Shown: positions 15,573 to 23,962 of the stretch, in pieces
How the letters are laid out: each line of letters starts with the position of its first letter
How positions within the stretch are numbered: the stretch's first letter is position 1
Source: JAAXTX01 sp035560715
GTDB taxonomy: Bacteria > Patescibacteriota > Minisyncoccia > Moranbacterales > UBA1568
DNA: 25,676 bases
Reading direction: 5' to 3'
Assembly (NCBI GenBank): GCA_035560715.1
Contig: DATMYW010000011.1
Location: 1-25,676, forward strand
Made by a program: the position numbers and the translations under genes
Notes under the pieces: model-generated
Seen by the model: only the letters and a program-made list of their open reading frames with translations
What the model was told of the DNA's origin: nothing
Database searches by the model: none

Positions 15573-15645
15573 TCGAAAGTAAAAAGTTACAAGTCAAAAG
15601 CCGAGAGTCGGTGACCGTATAAACCTTCGACTTCGGACTTTTAAC
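15571..15645. repeat. Imperfect inverted-repeat element after uvrA
   Basis: The element starts on the uvrA stop codon with AGTCGAAAGT (15571-15580), the core also present at 9254-9302, then AAGTCAAAAG (15591-15600). The right arm, ACCTTCGACTTCGGACTTTT, is a rough reverse complement (TTCGACTT against AAGTCGAA). The gap also holds TATAAA (15618-15623), a possible -10 for the next gene. A mobile or REP-like origin is inference. Confidence 0.5.
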
Positions 15646-15656
15646 TGAATGGTCGT

Positions 15657-16586
15657 ATGTCCCTCTCCGGAAACATCCTCGCCACGATCGCCTACTTTGA
15701 TGCTTTCGATCTGCCGTTGACGTCGTTTCAGATCTGGAAACACCTTATCGCCCTGGATCAGGATGTCACCAAACCGGAGTCGGTTCCACTTGGTGATGTC
15801 GTGGCCGTGCTCGACGACCCTGAGTTGCGTGGTCGGATCGCATCGCGTGACGGATTCTTCTTTTTACCGGGGCGTGAGGACACTGTCTCCGAGCGGATTC
15901 GGTCCGAGAAGGTCGCCGTCGCGAAGTTGAAACGGGTCCGACGGCTGGCGTCGGTGTTGCGACTCTTGCCGTTCGTCCGGATGATAGGAATTACGGGGAG
16001 TCTTGCCATGAAGAAGGGGAAGAGCGACAGCGATTGGGATTTCTTCGTCGTTGTACGGGCTGGCCGGATTTTTACGGGCCGGACGATCCTTACCGGTTTT
16101 TTGCAGGCGATTAGACGGCGTCGGCACGGTATGTGTATCAGGGATCGCGCCTGTCTCAACTATTTCGTGACGGAAGATAATCTGACAATCCCGACGGAGG
16201 ACCTCTTCTCGGCGAACGAATACATGTGTATCATCCCGCTGTTCGGCAAAGAGACGTTTCTCCGCTTCATGCTCAGGAACCGGTGGATCGCACGGTTCAA
16301 GCCGGACTTCCGGCAGACGGAGGCATTGCCATTGTGGACCGTGCCCGATTCGAGAAAGACCGTTGCCGTCCGCTCTGCTTTCGAACGGCTACTCGATTCG
16401 GACGTCTTGGAAAACTGGCTCGGATCATGGCAGAAGGAGAAGATCATGCGTAATCCCAACACGCGACACGAGGGAGGATACATAGAAGCGTCCGATCGTA
16501 CGCTGGTGTTTCTGCCTCACCCGCACGGTCCGGTGATCTACGAGAAGTTTCGGAAACGTCTCGGCGAAGTTCGGCTGCGCGGATAA
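15657..16586 (+). CDS. Nucleotidyltransferase-fold protein with N-terminal helical domain
   Basis: 309 residues. The pattern GITGSLAMKKGKSDSDWDFFVVV (Gly114-Ser115, Asp126, Asp128) is the metal- and nucleotide-binding core of the polymerase-beta-like minimal nucleotidyltransferase superfamily. The first 90 residues (ILATIAYFDAFDLPLTSFQIWK) look like a winged-helix or similar helical domain. The C-terminal 150 residues are basic, without membrane segments. Such proteins add a nucleotide to a protein, RNA or small molecule; target and activity are unknown here and a third catalytic acid is not obvious. It stands alone between the repeat after uvrA and the pilus promoter, with no HEPN-like partner beside it, which argues against a standard MNT-HEPN toxin-antitoxin pair. 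Confidence 0.8.
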   Translation: MSLSGNILATIAYFDAFDLPLTSFQIWKHLIALDQDVTKPESVPLGDVVAVLDDPELRGRIASRDGFFFLPGREDTVSERIRSEKVAVAKLKRVRRLASVLRLLPFVRMIGITGSLAMKKGKSDSDWDFFVVVRAGRIFTGRTILTGFLQAIRRRRHGMCIRDRACLNYFVTEDNLTIPTEDLFSANEYMCIIPLFGKETFLRFMLRNRWIARFKPDFRQTEALPLWTVPDSRKTVAVRSAFERLLDSDVLENWLGSWQKEKIMRNPNTRHEGGYIEASDRTLVFLPHPHGPVIYEKFRKRLGEVRLRG

Positions 16587-16657
16587 TCTCTACTTGTTTC
16601 ATGTCGGCGCGTGCAGCCGAGGTGGCATTTTTTTCGTTTCCGTATCCGGTATCGGTA

Positions 16658-16666
16658 TGGTATACT
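16658..16666 (+). promoter_or_regulatory. Extended -10 promoter of the pilus cluster
   Basis: TGGTATACT, identical with its next three bases to the promoter at 6579. TTCCGT (16638-16643) is a weak -35 at 17 bases. Initiation near 16673 leaves about 25 bases before ATG 16698. A T7 run at about 16628-16634, after a short GC hairpin, may end transcription of the preceding gene. Confidence 0.6.
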
Positions 16667-16697
16667 TTGTAAAAACGGACACGTGCGAACGACTCCT

Positions 16698-17918
16698 ATG
16701 CCGAGATATATCTTTACGGCGAAAAACGCGACATCCGGCGAGGCGAAGGCCGGTGAACTGACCGCGAAGGACGAGCGCCTGCTCGCCGCGGATCTGCGGT
16801 CGCAGGGATTTCTGCTTACGTCGGCGAAAGAGGTGCGGGAGGAATCCGGTGTCAAGATAAAGCTTCTCGACCGGTTCCAGACCGTCCCGCTCAAGGAACG
16901 GATGGTGTTCGCACGGAATCTCGCGGTGATGATTTCTTCCGGACTCGTCGTCTCACGGGCGATCAAGAGTCTTTCCCTTCAGACGCGGAACAAGACGTTC
17001 CAGAAGATCCTTATCGGGGTGCACGACGATCTCCAGGCCGGAAAATCCCTTTCCGAGGGCCTTGCAAAGTATCCTGCAGTGTTCAATGAGCTCTTCACGA
17101 GCATGGTTTACGTCGGCGAAGTGTCCGGAAATCTCGAGATGGTACTCGGCATCCTCGCCTTACAGCTTGAGAAGGAGAACGATCTCAAAAGCAAGGTGCG
17201 CGGCGCGCTCATGTATCCGTCGGTCATCCTTGTCGCGATGCTCGTCATAGGATTCATCATGCTCACCTATATCCTCCCGAGCATTACGGGTGTTTTCAAG
17301 GATATGGGTGCGGAGTTGCCGCCGATGACCATGTTTCTCATAAACGTGTCCGACTTCCTCCGGAACAACATGATCCTGTCCCTTGGTCTCGTCGCGGCGC
17401 TTGTCGTGGGGTTGCAGGTAGTCGCGCGGACACCTTCCGGAAAACGCGCATTTCACTTCCTCGCGGTGCGGACCCCGGTACTCGGAGGCATTGTCGTCAA
17501 GGTGAATTGCGCCCGGTTCGCCCGCATATACAGCTCACTGCTTAAAAGCGGCGTATCGGTCGTCGACGGGCTGTCTATCGTGTCCCGGACTATTCCGAAC
17601 GTCTACTACAAGGATGCCTTTACGGAAGGTATCGATGGCGTCCAGAAAGGGAAAGAACTGAGTTCCGTTATCGCGTCCTACGGTCACATCTTTCCGATCC
17701 TCGTCCCGCAGATCATCGAGGTCGGCGAGGAAACCGGAAAGACCGAGGTCGTACTCGAACGACTTGCGGAGTTCTATGAGGCGGAAGTGACCCAGATCAC
17801 GGCGAACCTGTCCTCCATCATCGAGCCGGTCCTGATGTTGGTCATCGGCGGCGCGGTAGGATTCTTCGCGGTCGCGATGCTGACGCCTATGTACAGCGTG
17901 ATGCAGAACATCAAATGA
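16698..17918 (+). CDS. pilC: Type IV pilus inner-membrane platform protein PilC
   Basis: 406 residues from ATG 16698. PilC/GspF forms the membrane platform on which assembly and retraction ATPases act. It begins with the standard PRYIFTAKNATSGEAKAGEL and has two T2SF domains: the first (about 68-190, ARNLAVMISSGLVVSRAIKSL ... VGEVSGNLEMVLGILA) and the second (about 270-395, ARIYSSLLKSGVSVVDGLSIV ... VGEETGKTEVVLERLA). Membrane segments lie near 170-195, 220-240 and 375-395. It opens the cluster behind its own promoter and the next start codon lies 1 base after its TGA. The frame runs 29 codons further upstream, but that part covers the promoter. Confidence 0.95.
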   Translation: MPRYIFTAKNATSGEAKAGELTAKDERLLAADLRSQGFLLTSAKEVREESGVKIKLLDRFQTVPLKERMVFARNLAVMISSGLVVSRAIKSLSLQTRNKTFQKILIGVHDDLQAGKSLSEGLAKYPAVFNELFTSMVYVGEVSGNLEMVLGILALQLEKENDLKSKVRGALMYPSVILVAMLVIGFIMLTYILPSITGVFKDMGAELPPMTMFLINVSDFLRNNMILSLGLVAALVVGLQVVARTPSGKRAFHFLAVRTPVLGGIVVKVNCARFARIYSSLLKSGVSVVDGLSIVSRTIPNVYYKDAFTEGIDGVQKGKELSSVIASYGHIFPILVPQIIEVGEETGKTEVVLERLAEFYEAEVTQITANLSSIIEPVLMLVIGGAVGFFAVAMLTPMYSVMQNIK

Positions 17919-17919
17919 C

Positions 17920-19341
17920 ATGATGGAACGAACCGGTAACCGGACGCGATTCGGGAAGACGGGCGGCTTCACGCTTATAGAGGCCGCATTCGTCGTATTC
18001 CTGTTTTCCGTCATCGCGCTTTCCTTTTATCAGCTTTTCTCACTCGGAACGAAACGGATCCTGGATGTGCGACGCAAACTCGGCGCCGTCGCGCTCGCGT
18101 CCGAGGAAATGGAAACGGTCCGGAGTCTTCCGTATGCCTCGATCGGAACCAAACGTTCCGACGGTTCCGGCGGATGGGACTACGGCATCCCGGCCGGAGA
18201 CATCGTCGAGACGCGGACGATTTCCCGGAGCAATGCGACCTATACGGTTCACACGATGGCGGAATATAAGGATGACTCATTCGACGGAACGGCCTCCGGA
18301 AGTCCGAACGATGCGATTCCGACCGACTACAAGCGGGTTCGGATCGAGGTCTCCTGGGCGGGTTCCGAGAATGACCAGAGCGTGGTCACCTGGGGATCGT
18401 TCTCGCCGAACGGCGTTGAACAGCCTTCGAATACCGGTGTCTTGTCGATCAATGTCACCGATCCGTCCGGTGCCGAACTGCAGGACGCGGATATCCGTGT
18501 CGTGTCCGCGGCGGATAACGTGGATCTAACGGCGCAGACCGATTCGACCGGTAACCTGTCTCTTCCGGGGGCGCCGCCGGGGAATGACTATATGATCACC
18601 GTTTCTAAAAACGGATATTACGGGGCGCGGACCTATCCCGCCTATCCTTCGTCGGCCTTCAACCCGATCGACCTTCCCATGTCCGTGGTCGTCGGTTCTG
18701 TCAATCAGAAATCGTTCGCCATAGGACGCGTGTCCGATGTCACGATCCAAAGCGTGGATACGTTCGGAGAGGCGATCCCGAACGTCCCGTTCGCGGTGTC
18801 GGGGGGGCGTCAGATCGGTACCACGGTCGACCCGCCGATCACGGCGGTGTATGATTTTTCCGATTCATCCCAGACCGGGAGCGATGGCAAGAAAGTATAC
18901 GGGAGCCGTTCGTACGGGCAGTACGTCTTCTCTTCCATAGGCAGCGTATCGGGGTATCGGTTTCTTTACGTCGATCCGGAAGTCATCGGCGTTCCCGATG
19001 CCTTCGACATATCTTCTTCCGGAGAGGATCAGACGGCAAGCCTGGTGTTCGCGAAGACATCCGTTCCATCGGTCCTCTTTACCGTGACGAAGACGGTCGG
19101 AGCTACGACCGAAGCCGTTTCGGGAGCCTCCGTCAGGCTGTATGACGATGCGATCGACTATGACGAGACGGTAACGACCGATCTGTCCGGAAAGGCGTAC
19201 TTTCCGACTTCGACACCCGGCCTCGAGGATGGGACGTATCAATTCGAAGTGACGACGAGCGGCTATGCGACGGAGACCGGATCGATTGACGTGACGGGAG
19301 GCGGATTACAGGATCGGGCAGTGACACTGACCGCGGAATAA
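17920..19341 (+). CDS. Minor prepilin fused to adhesin-like beta-sandwich repeats
   Basis: 473 residues (ATG 17920 and 17923 both possible). The leader ends KTGG and is followed by FTLIEAAFVVFLFSVIAL, a class III signal cleaved after Gly16 with mature Phe17 and Glu21 at +5. The pilin stem and a small head run to about 165. Then come three carboxypeptidase-regulatory / CnaB-like domains: GVLSINVTDPSGAELQDADI (about 171-265), DVTIQSVDTFGEAIPNVPFAV (about 270-375) and VLFTVTKTVGATTEAVSGASV (about 384-473). Ordinary minor pilins are 150-200 residues, so two thirds of this protein is extra. It should sit at or near the pilus tip; adhesion is inference. The start lies 1 base after pilC. Confidence 0.9.
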   Translation: MMERTGNRTRFGKTGGFTLIEAAFVVFLFSVIALSFYQLFSLGTKRILDVRRKLGAVALASEEMETVRSLPYASIGTKRSDGSGGWDYGIPAGDIVETRTISRSNATYTVHTMAEYKDDSFDGTASGSPNDAIPTDYKRVRIEVSWAGSENDQSVVTWGSFSPNGVEQPSNTGVLSINVTDPSGAELQDADIRVVSAADNVDLTAQTDSTGNLSLPGAPPGNDYMITVSKNGYYGARTYPAYPSSAFNPIDLPMSVVVGSVNQKSFAIGRVSDVTIQSVDTFGEAIPNVPFAVSGGRQIGTTVDPPITAVYDFSDSSQTGSDGKKVYGSRSYGQYVFSSIGSVSGYRFLYVDPEVIGVPDAFDISSSGEDQTASLVFAKTSVPSVLFTVTKTVGATTEAVSGASVRLYDDAIDYDETVTTDLSGKAYFPTSTPGLEDGTYQFEVTTSGYATETGSIDVTGGGLQDRAVTLTAE

Positions 19342-19347
19342 CGGCCT

Positions 19348-20004
19348 ATGGGACATGATCGCATGACAACTTCATACGGGACGCGATGCGGGGTCCTGGC
19401 GGGTATGACGCTCGTCGAGGTGCTCGTATCCATTTTCATCCTGACGATCGGCATGGGCGGTTTCGCGACGCTGTTCCTTCGGAGCTGGAAGATGAACGGG
19501 TTCATTCTCGAGACGGGAGTCGCGTCCGCGGCCGCGTCGCGCGGCGTGGACCGGATCGTCTCGGACCTCCGGAAGATCCGGCAGGGGGATGACGGAAGTT
19601 ACCCGATCGTATCGGGGGGGAATTCCGACCTCACGGTGTTTCTCGACGTCGACGACGACGGGAAAACCGAGCGGGTACACTACTATCTTCAGAACGGTCT
19701 GTTGAAGCGGGGGGTGACGGAACCTTCTTCGACACAGCCGGTCACGTATCCGACGGGTGACCAGACCGTTACGACGATCGCCTCGTATGTCGCCAATTCG
19801 GGCAGTCAACCGATATTCTTCTACTACAATGACAATTATCCGGGTGATACGGTGAACAATCCGCTGTCCACGCCTATCGCTGTTCAGGATGCCCGTCTCG
19901 TGAGAGTCCGTCTCATCGTCAATATCAATCCGAACCGCGCGCCGGAATCCACGACCATCGAATCGTTCGCCGAATTCAGGAATCTCAACGAGTATGTCCG
20001 TTAG
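19348..20004 (+). CDS. Minor prepilin (PilW/GspJ-like)
   Basis: 218 residues. VLAG is followed by MTLVEVLVSIFILTIGMGG: cleavage after Gly19, mature Met20 and Glu24 at +5. The head (about 50-218) contains GVDRIVSDLRKIRQGDDGSY and DLTVFLDVDDDGKTERVHYYLQNGLLKRGV, the helix then strand pattern of PilW/GspJ/ComGF-like minor pilins (sequence-level resemblance only). ATG 19363 is an alternative start that gives a shorter leader. It lies 6 bases after the chimeric prepilin gene and its end overlaps the next gene, so translation is probably coupled. It should join the priming or tip complex of the pilus. Confidence 0.88.
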   Translation: MGHDRMTTSYGTRCGVLAGMTLVEVLVSIFILTIGMGGFATLFLRSWKMNGFILETGVASAAASRGVDRIVSDLRKIRQGDDGSYPIVSGGNSDLTVFLDVDDDGKTERVHYYLQNGLLKRGVTEPSSTQPVTYPTGDQTVTTIASYVANSGSQPIFFYYNDNYPGDTVNNPLSTPIAVQDARLVRVRLIVNINPNRAPESTTIESFAEFRNLNEYVR

Positions 20005-21505
20005 TGCCCGGAGGAACATGACCGCGAAAGGATCGGCGCTCGCGTTCGCGCTTGTCATCTTATTGGCCACGTCGATCATACTTACCTCGATCCTCGGTTT
20101 CATCTCGTCGCAGATCAAGCGGGCGACCTATGAGGCGTCCCGTGAACAGGCCTTTCAGGTCGCGGAGCAGGGCATACAGTTCTACAAGTGGTACCTCGCG
20201 CATCAGACGGACGGACGGACCGCCCAGCAGATCGACGCGTTCTGGACTTCCGGGAGCGCGTACGGCGTCGGTTCCGACTACGTGGCGAATGTCTCCGATC
20301 CCGGGGGCGGTATCATGGGTTCTTATCGGCTTACCGTCACTCCGCCGATTGCCGGTTCGACGATCGTCATCGTCAAGTCGGTCGGCCGGATGATCCGCTA
20401 TCCGGACGTCACCCGGACGATCCAGGTCCGTTTTCGTCGGCCGTCGTGGAGTGAGAGCGCGGTCATGTCGAACGACTTCATGCGCTTCGGAGAAGACACC
20501 GAGGTCTACGGGAAGATACAGTCCAACCTCGGCATCCGTTTTGACGGACTCGCACACAATGTCGTGTCGAGCGTGGTTCCGACGACCGACGATCCTGATC
20601 ATTCCGGCAACTCGGAGTTCGGGGTACACACGCATGTGAACATACCGCCGTCGAGCGGCGTGAACGATAACTTCCGGTCGCTCGAGGCACCGCCGAGTAC
20701 GATGCAGGCGCGGACGGACGTGTTCGTCGCGGGTCGGAAATTTCCGATCGCGTCGACGGATTTCAATGGGGTGCTCGGGAACCTGAGTTATATGAAGACC
20801 CAGGCGCAATCCGGACAGGGGCGGTATTTCGGGAGTGTCAGCAATAGCGGGAGCACCTATTCAAGTCGAAGGATCATTCTGAAGACGAACGGGACATATG
20901 ATACGTGTCTTGTCAGATCCTATTCCACCGCGACGAACGATATCGGTTCGAACGGGTATGCGAAGCCGGACGGTTCCGGATCATGCGGTTCCTGTTCCGG
21001 TCAGTGTCTCCAGAACTTCCCCATCCTTCAGAACGGAGTCATCTTCGTGGAGGGGAATGTCTGGCTTTCGGGGCAGGTGAACGGTCGAAAGGTGACGATC
21101 GTCGGTGCGAACCTTACCGGCATGGGATCGTCGATGTCCGTCTACATCCCGAACGACCTCTTGTATACGAACTATGACGGGACCGATATCATCGGCGTCA
21201 TCGGACAGCAAGACGTCGACATTCCGCTCACGAGCGATACCGACCTCCGTATCGACGGCGCGCTTCTCGCTCAACAGGGTCGCGTCGGTCGCTCCAACTA
21301 CGGTTCGTCCGATCATAAGCACTCCATCACGCTTTTCGGAGCGATGGCGACAAATCACCGATACGGATTCGCATGGACGAACCCGTTTACCGACTGGGGC
21401 TATGATATCCGAAACCTGTACTATGATAACAACCTGTTGTACTATCCGCCACCGTTTTTCCCGACCGGGACACAGTACCTTGTCGATTTGTGGGAGGAGC
21501 GATGA
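19994..21505 (+). CDS. PilX/GspK-like pilus protein with large extracellular part
   Basis: 503 residues from ATG 19994, overlapping the previous gene by 11 bases. ATG 20018, preceded by GGAGG at 20010-20014, would trim eight residues and is a good alternative. The N-terminus, TAKG followed by SALAFALVILLATSIILTS, is a pilin-like helix with Phe rather than Glu at +5, as in GspK/PilX proteins that need not pair with the next subunit. A periplasm-type helix (EASREQAFQVAEQGIQFYKW) follows, then a beta-rich region with GKIQSNLGIRFDG and NGVIFVEGNVWLSGQVNGRKVTIVG, resembling the repeat folds of PilX-type/DUF4900 proteins. Four Cys cluster at CGSCSGQC and another lies upstream (DTCLV), suggesting disulfides. 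A role in initiation or tip capping is inferred. Confidence 0.85.
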   Translation: MSVSARRNMTAKGSALAFALVILLATSIILTSILGFISSQIKRATYEASREQAFQVAEQGIQFYKWYLAHQTDGRTAQQIDAFWTSGSAYGVGSDYVANVSDPGGGIMGSYRLTVTPPIAGSTIVIVKSVGRMIRYPDVTRTIQVRFRRPSWSESAVMSNDFMRFGEDTEVYGKIQSNLGIRFDGLAHNVVSSVVPTTDDPDHSGNSEFGVHTHVNIPPSSGVNDNFRSLEAPPSTMQARTDVFVAGRKFPIASTDFNGVLGNLSYMKTQAQSGQGRYFGSVSNSGSTYSSRRIILKTNGTYDTCLVRSYSTATNDIGSNGYAKPDGSGSCGSCSGQCLQNFPILQNGVIFVEGNVWLSGQVNGRKVTIVGANLTGMGSSMSVYIPNDLLYTNYDGTDIIGVIGQQDVDIPLTSDTDLRIDGALLAQQGRVGRSNYGSSDHKHSITLFGAMATNHRYGFAWTNPFTDWGYDIRNLYYDNNLLYYPPPFFPTGTQYLVDLWEER

Positions 21506-21531
21506 GTCGGCGGTACGCTCCGCGCGAACTG

Positions 21532-21540
21532 TGGTACAAT
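21532..21540 (+). promoter_or_regulatory. Internal extended -10 promoter before pilM
   Basis: TGGTACAAT fits the recurrent pattern, with no clear -35 box. It would let pilM, pilN, pilO and the last small gene be made apart from the pilins. Initiation near 21547 leaves about 29 bases before ATG 21576, with no Shine-Dalgarno sequence. Confidence 0.5.
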
Positions 21541-21575
21541 GAAAGCAAGAGAGACATCAACACGGACATTTGCGT

Positions 21576-22670
21576 ATGGGTTTTCTGCAGAAGAAAATTT
21601 TCGATTTTTCGCCGCCTCCGTTCGGCCTCGACGTGAGCGACCTCTCGCTTAAGGCGTTGTGGTTTTCACGCGAAGGAGACCGGGAAGACGTCGCGAGCTT
21701 CGGCTCCATCGCCGTTCCGCAGGGCGCTATCGTCGATGGGACGGTCATGCAAGAAGACGTCGTCGCGGAGTGTATCCGCACGCTTGTGAGTTCGTCGGGT
21801 CCTCACCGGATCGGCACCCATCGGGTAATCTGTTCGCTTCCCGAAACCAAGGCGTTTCTTCGGATTATCATGCTTCCGAAGATGGACCGTGAAGAGGCGA
21901 AAGAAGCCGTAAAATGGGAAATCGAGGCCAATATCCCCCTATCGCTCGACCAGGTGTACTACGACTGGCAGATACTTCCTGAGAAGTTCTCAACCGAGAA
22001 GGGGAAAATGAGTGTGCTTGTCGTCGCGATCGCTCGATCCGCAGCCGAGCAATTCCATGCGGTTCTCGAGCGAGCCGGACTCGAACCGGTCGGTCTTGAG
22101 ACGGAGTCGATCGCCCAGGTGCGGAGCCTCCTGTCCGAGGAGCGCGGCGATGAGACGGCGCTCATCGTCGATATCGGGGACCGGCGGTCGAGTTTCGTCA
22201 TGGCGATCGGAAACGTCCCGGTCTTTACGTCGAGCGTCCCGCTTTCTTCCCAGATGATGACGGATGTGATCGCGAAGGAGCTGCGGCTTTCGTTTGATGA
22301 GGCTGAGAGGCTCAAGATTAGAGACGGACTCGGTTCGCTCTCGCTGCCGAATCCGCAGATGAAGGCGGTACAGCCGATCCTCGAGAGCCTCGCGACCGAG
22401 ATCGAACGATCGCTCGATTTCTATTTCTCGACGCTCAAGTATTCCAAGAAGCTCGACGCCGTCATCTTTTGCGGCGGCGGAGCGAATACGCAGGGAATCC
22501 TTCCGTATTTCTCACGACGACTCCGACAGAATATCGAGTTCGGGAACCCGTGGACGAACGTTCGGTTCGGAACGAGCATTCCGCCTATCGACCGGCAACA
22601 CTCCGTGCAATTTTCGACCGTAATCGGCCTCGCGCTCCGGGGTCTCGACGAATATGAAGGTATGGATTAA
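21576..22670 (+). CDS. pilM: Type IV pilus assembly actin-like ATPase PilM
   Basis: 364 residues from ATG 21576 (a TTG at 21570 would add two). PilM is a cytoplasmic FtsA-like protein that binds the PilN N-terminus and links the platform to the motor. Seen here: FGLDVSDLSLKAL (phosphate 1 strand-turn), VICSLPETKAFLRIIMLPKMDREEAKEAVKWEIEANIPLSLD, which is the typical PilM core, ALIVDIGDRRSSFVM (phosphate 2) and AVIFCGGGANTQGILPYF (adenosine motif). All nucleotide-binding elements are present and the length is normal. It overlaps pilN by 17 bases, so translation is coupled. Confidence 0.96.
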   Translation: MGFLQKKIFDFSPPPFGLDVSDLSLKALWFSREGDREDVASFGSIAVPQGAIVDGTVMQEDVVAECIRTLVSSSGPHRIGTHRVICSLPETKAFLRIIMLPKMDREEAKEAVKWEIEANIPLSLDQVYYDWQILPEKFSTEKGKMSVLVVAIARSAAEQFHAVLERAGLEPVGLETESIAQVRSLLSEERGDETALIVDIGDRRSSFVMAIGNVPVFTSSVPLSSQMMTDVIAKELRLSFDEAERLKIRDGLGSLSLPNPQMKAVQPILESLATEIERSLDFYFSTLKYSKKLDAVIFCGGGANTQGILPYFSRRLRQNIEFGNPWTNVRFGTSIPPIDRQHSVQFSTVIGLALRGLDEYEGMD

Positions 22671-23211
22671 CCTCCTCCCGGAGGAAAAGAAGAAGATCGT
22701 CCAGAAGAAGCACTTCGATCGCTTCCTGTTTCGGCAGGCAGTCCTTTTCCTCTCCGTCGCCGTGTTTTATCTCGCGGTTCTCGGGGTCGTCTTTTTCATC
22801 GTTCGGGAAAACCGGCTTTTCACGGAGACCGTCACGTCGCAACGATCGACGCCGCAGCAGGAATCCGACGAACTGATCCGGTACGAATCCGCTTTCCGGG
22901 ACGCCAACATGCTCGCCGCGCAGGTGAACCGGTTCAGGGGCTCTCGGCCCGATTGGACCGGGTTCCTCCTTCGGTTGGATCGACTCGTGCCGAAAAACGT
23001 GTATATGGGTTCCATTACCACGAAGGAAAACCGGATATTTCTTTCCGGGACAGCGGCGACGAGGGACGATTTTCTCGCACTTGAATCGTCGCTTCGCGGC
23101 GACGATTGTCTCGCCGATTTCCAGATTCCGGTCTCGAATCTTTTTTCGGAGAAGAATGTCGTATTTCAGATGGATTTCACCGTTAAGCCCTCATGTCTCA
23201 TTGGAACCTAA
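22654..23211 (+). CDS. pilN: Type IV pilus assembly protein PilN
   Basis: 185 residues. MKVWINLLPEEKK carries the INLLP motif that docks into PilM. One membrane helix (about 28-50, FRQAVLFLSVAVFYLAVLGVVF) follows, then an extracytoplasmic coiled segment and a ferredoxin-like domain (DWTGFLLRLDRLVPKNVYMGSI ... IFLSGTAATRDDFLALESSL). PilN pairs with PilO to form the alignment ring between platform and outside. Order pilM-pilN-pilO is the standard one. The start codon lies inside the pilM end. Two Cys near the C-terminus are unusual but not diagnostic. Confidence 0.93.
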   Translation: MKVWINLLPEEKKKIVQKKHFDRFLFRQAVLFLSVAVFYLAVLGVVFFIVRENRLFTETVTSQRSTPQQESDELIRYESAFRDANMLAAQVNRFRGSRPDWTGFLLRLDRLVPKNVYMGSITTKENRIFLSGTAATRDDFLALESSLRGDDCLADFQIPVSNLFSEKNVVFQMDFTVKPSCLIGT

Positions 23212-23215
23212 GCAG

Positions 23216-23959
23216 ATGAACCAAGACATTTTGAAATCCATACGCCCGCTCCCCCTGTATGCCGCACTGCTCGCGTTTGTCGCGGTTGCGTTGTTTCTTT
23301 TCGCGGCGCGCCCGCTTCGGGAACGGATCGCTTCGGAAAACGAAGGGATCCAGAAACTTCACGCGAACGCAGAGAACGAGCAGCGGAAGATCTCCGACCT
23401 TCCAAAGTATCGTGCGCAGGCGGAAGAGATCATCGGTGAAGAGACAAGACTGAGGTTGCTCCTGCCTGCGGATCGGATCGTCGATTTCATACGCGGGGTC
23501 GAAGACGTGGCCAAGGGAGTGGGCGGCACGGTAATAATCACTCAGGGAAAGGACCTGGCCGAGATCAGGAAATCGATGCCAGCCACAGCGGGAGAACCCG
23601 TCGGGACCGCGGATACGACAGAAGGATCGACTCAATCCGTCGGCGGCACCGCGGAAAAAGGCCGGTCGGGAACGGGTCTCGTGTCGGGATTACAGGACGG
23701 CAGAACGCTCGGACTCACGCTGCAGTTCTCCGGACCGTATTCCGACGCCGTCGTTTTTCTGCACAAGGTCGAGACAATGCCGTATTTCCTCGACGTCCTT
23801 TCGGTGAATATCCGTCCGGTTTCCGGGAACTCGAATGTCATGTCATCACGATCGGACCTGTTTACGTCGGCGGTCTCGAGCCCGTCCGTCCAAAGAAAGA
23901 TCGCCGTCTCGGCGGACGCGGTCGATGCCGAATTTTCCATCATCGTCTATCTCGAGTAG
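23216..23959 (+). CDS. pilO: Type IV pilus assembly protein PilO
   Basis: 247 residues from ATG 23216, 4 bases after pilN; the frame is open for 45 more codons, but those only shadow pilN. A short cytoplasmic N-terminus and one membrane helix (about 12-31, LPLYAALLAFVAVALFLFAARP) lead into a coiled coil (about 35-75) and a ferredoxin-like domain (LGLTLQFSGPYSDAVVFLHKVETMPYFLDVLSVNI), the PilO hallmark. A Gly/Thr/Ser-rich insert of about 35 residues (about 123-158, GEPVGTADTTEGSTQS) splits the extracytoplasmic part and looks disordered. It partners PilN. The call rests on domain order and context. Confidence 0.9.
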   Translation: MNQDILKSIRPLPLYAALLAFVAVALFLFAARPLRERIASENEGIQKLHANAENEQRKISDLPKYRAQAEEIIGEETRLRLLLPADRIVDFIRGVEDVAKGVGGTVIITQGKDLAEIRKSMPATAGEPVGTADTTEGSTQSVGGTAEKGRSGTGLVSGLQDGRTLGLTLQFSGPYSDAVVFLHKVETMPYFLDVLSVNIRPVSGNSNVMSSRSDLFTSAVSSPSVQRKIAVSADAVDAEFSIIVYLE

Positions 23960-23962
23960 CGT

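Noticed and set aside
15657..16586. MNT-HEPN toxin-antitoxin system
   Set aside because: The protein is much larger than MNT antitoxins and neither neighbour has the HEPN RxxxxH pattern.
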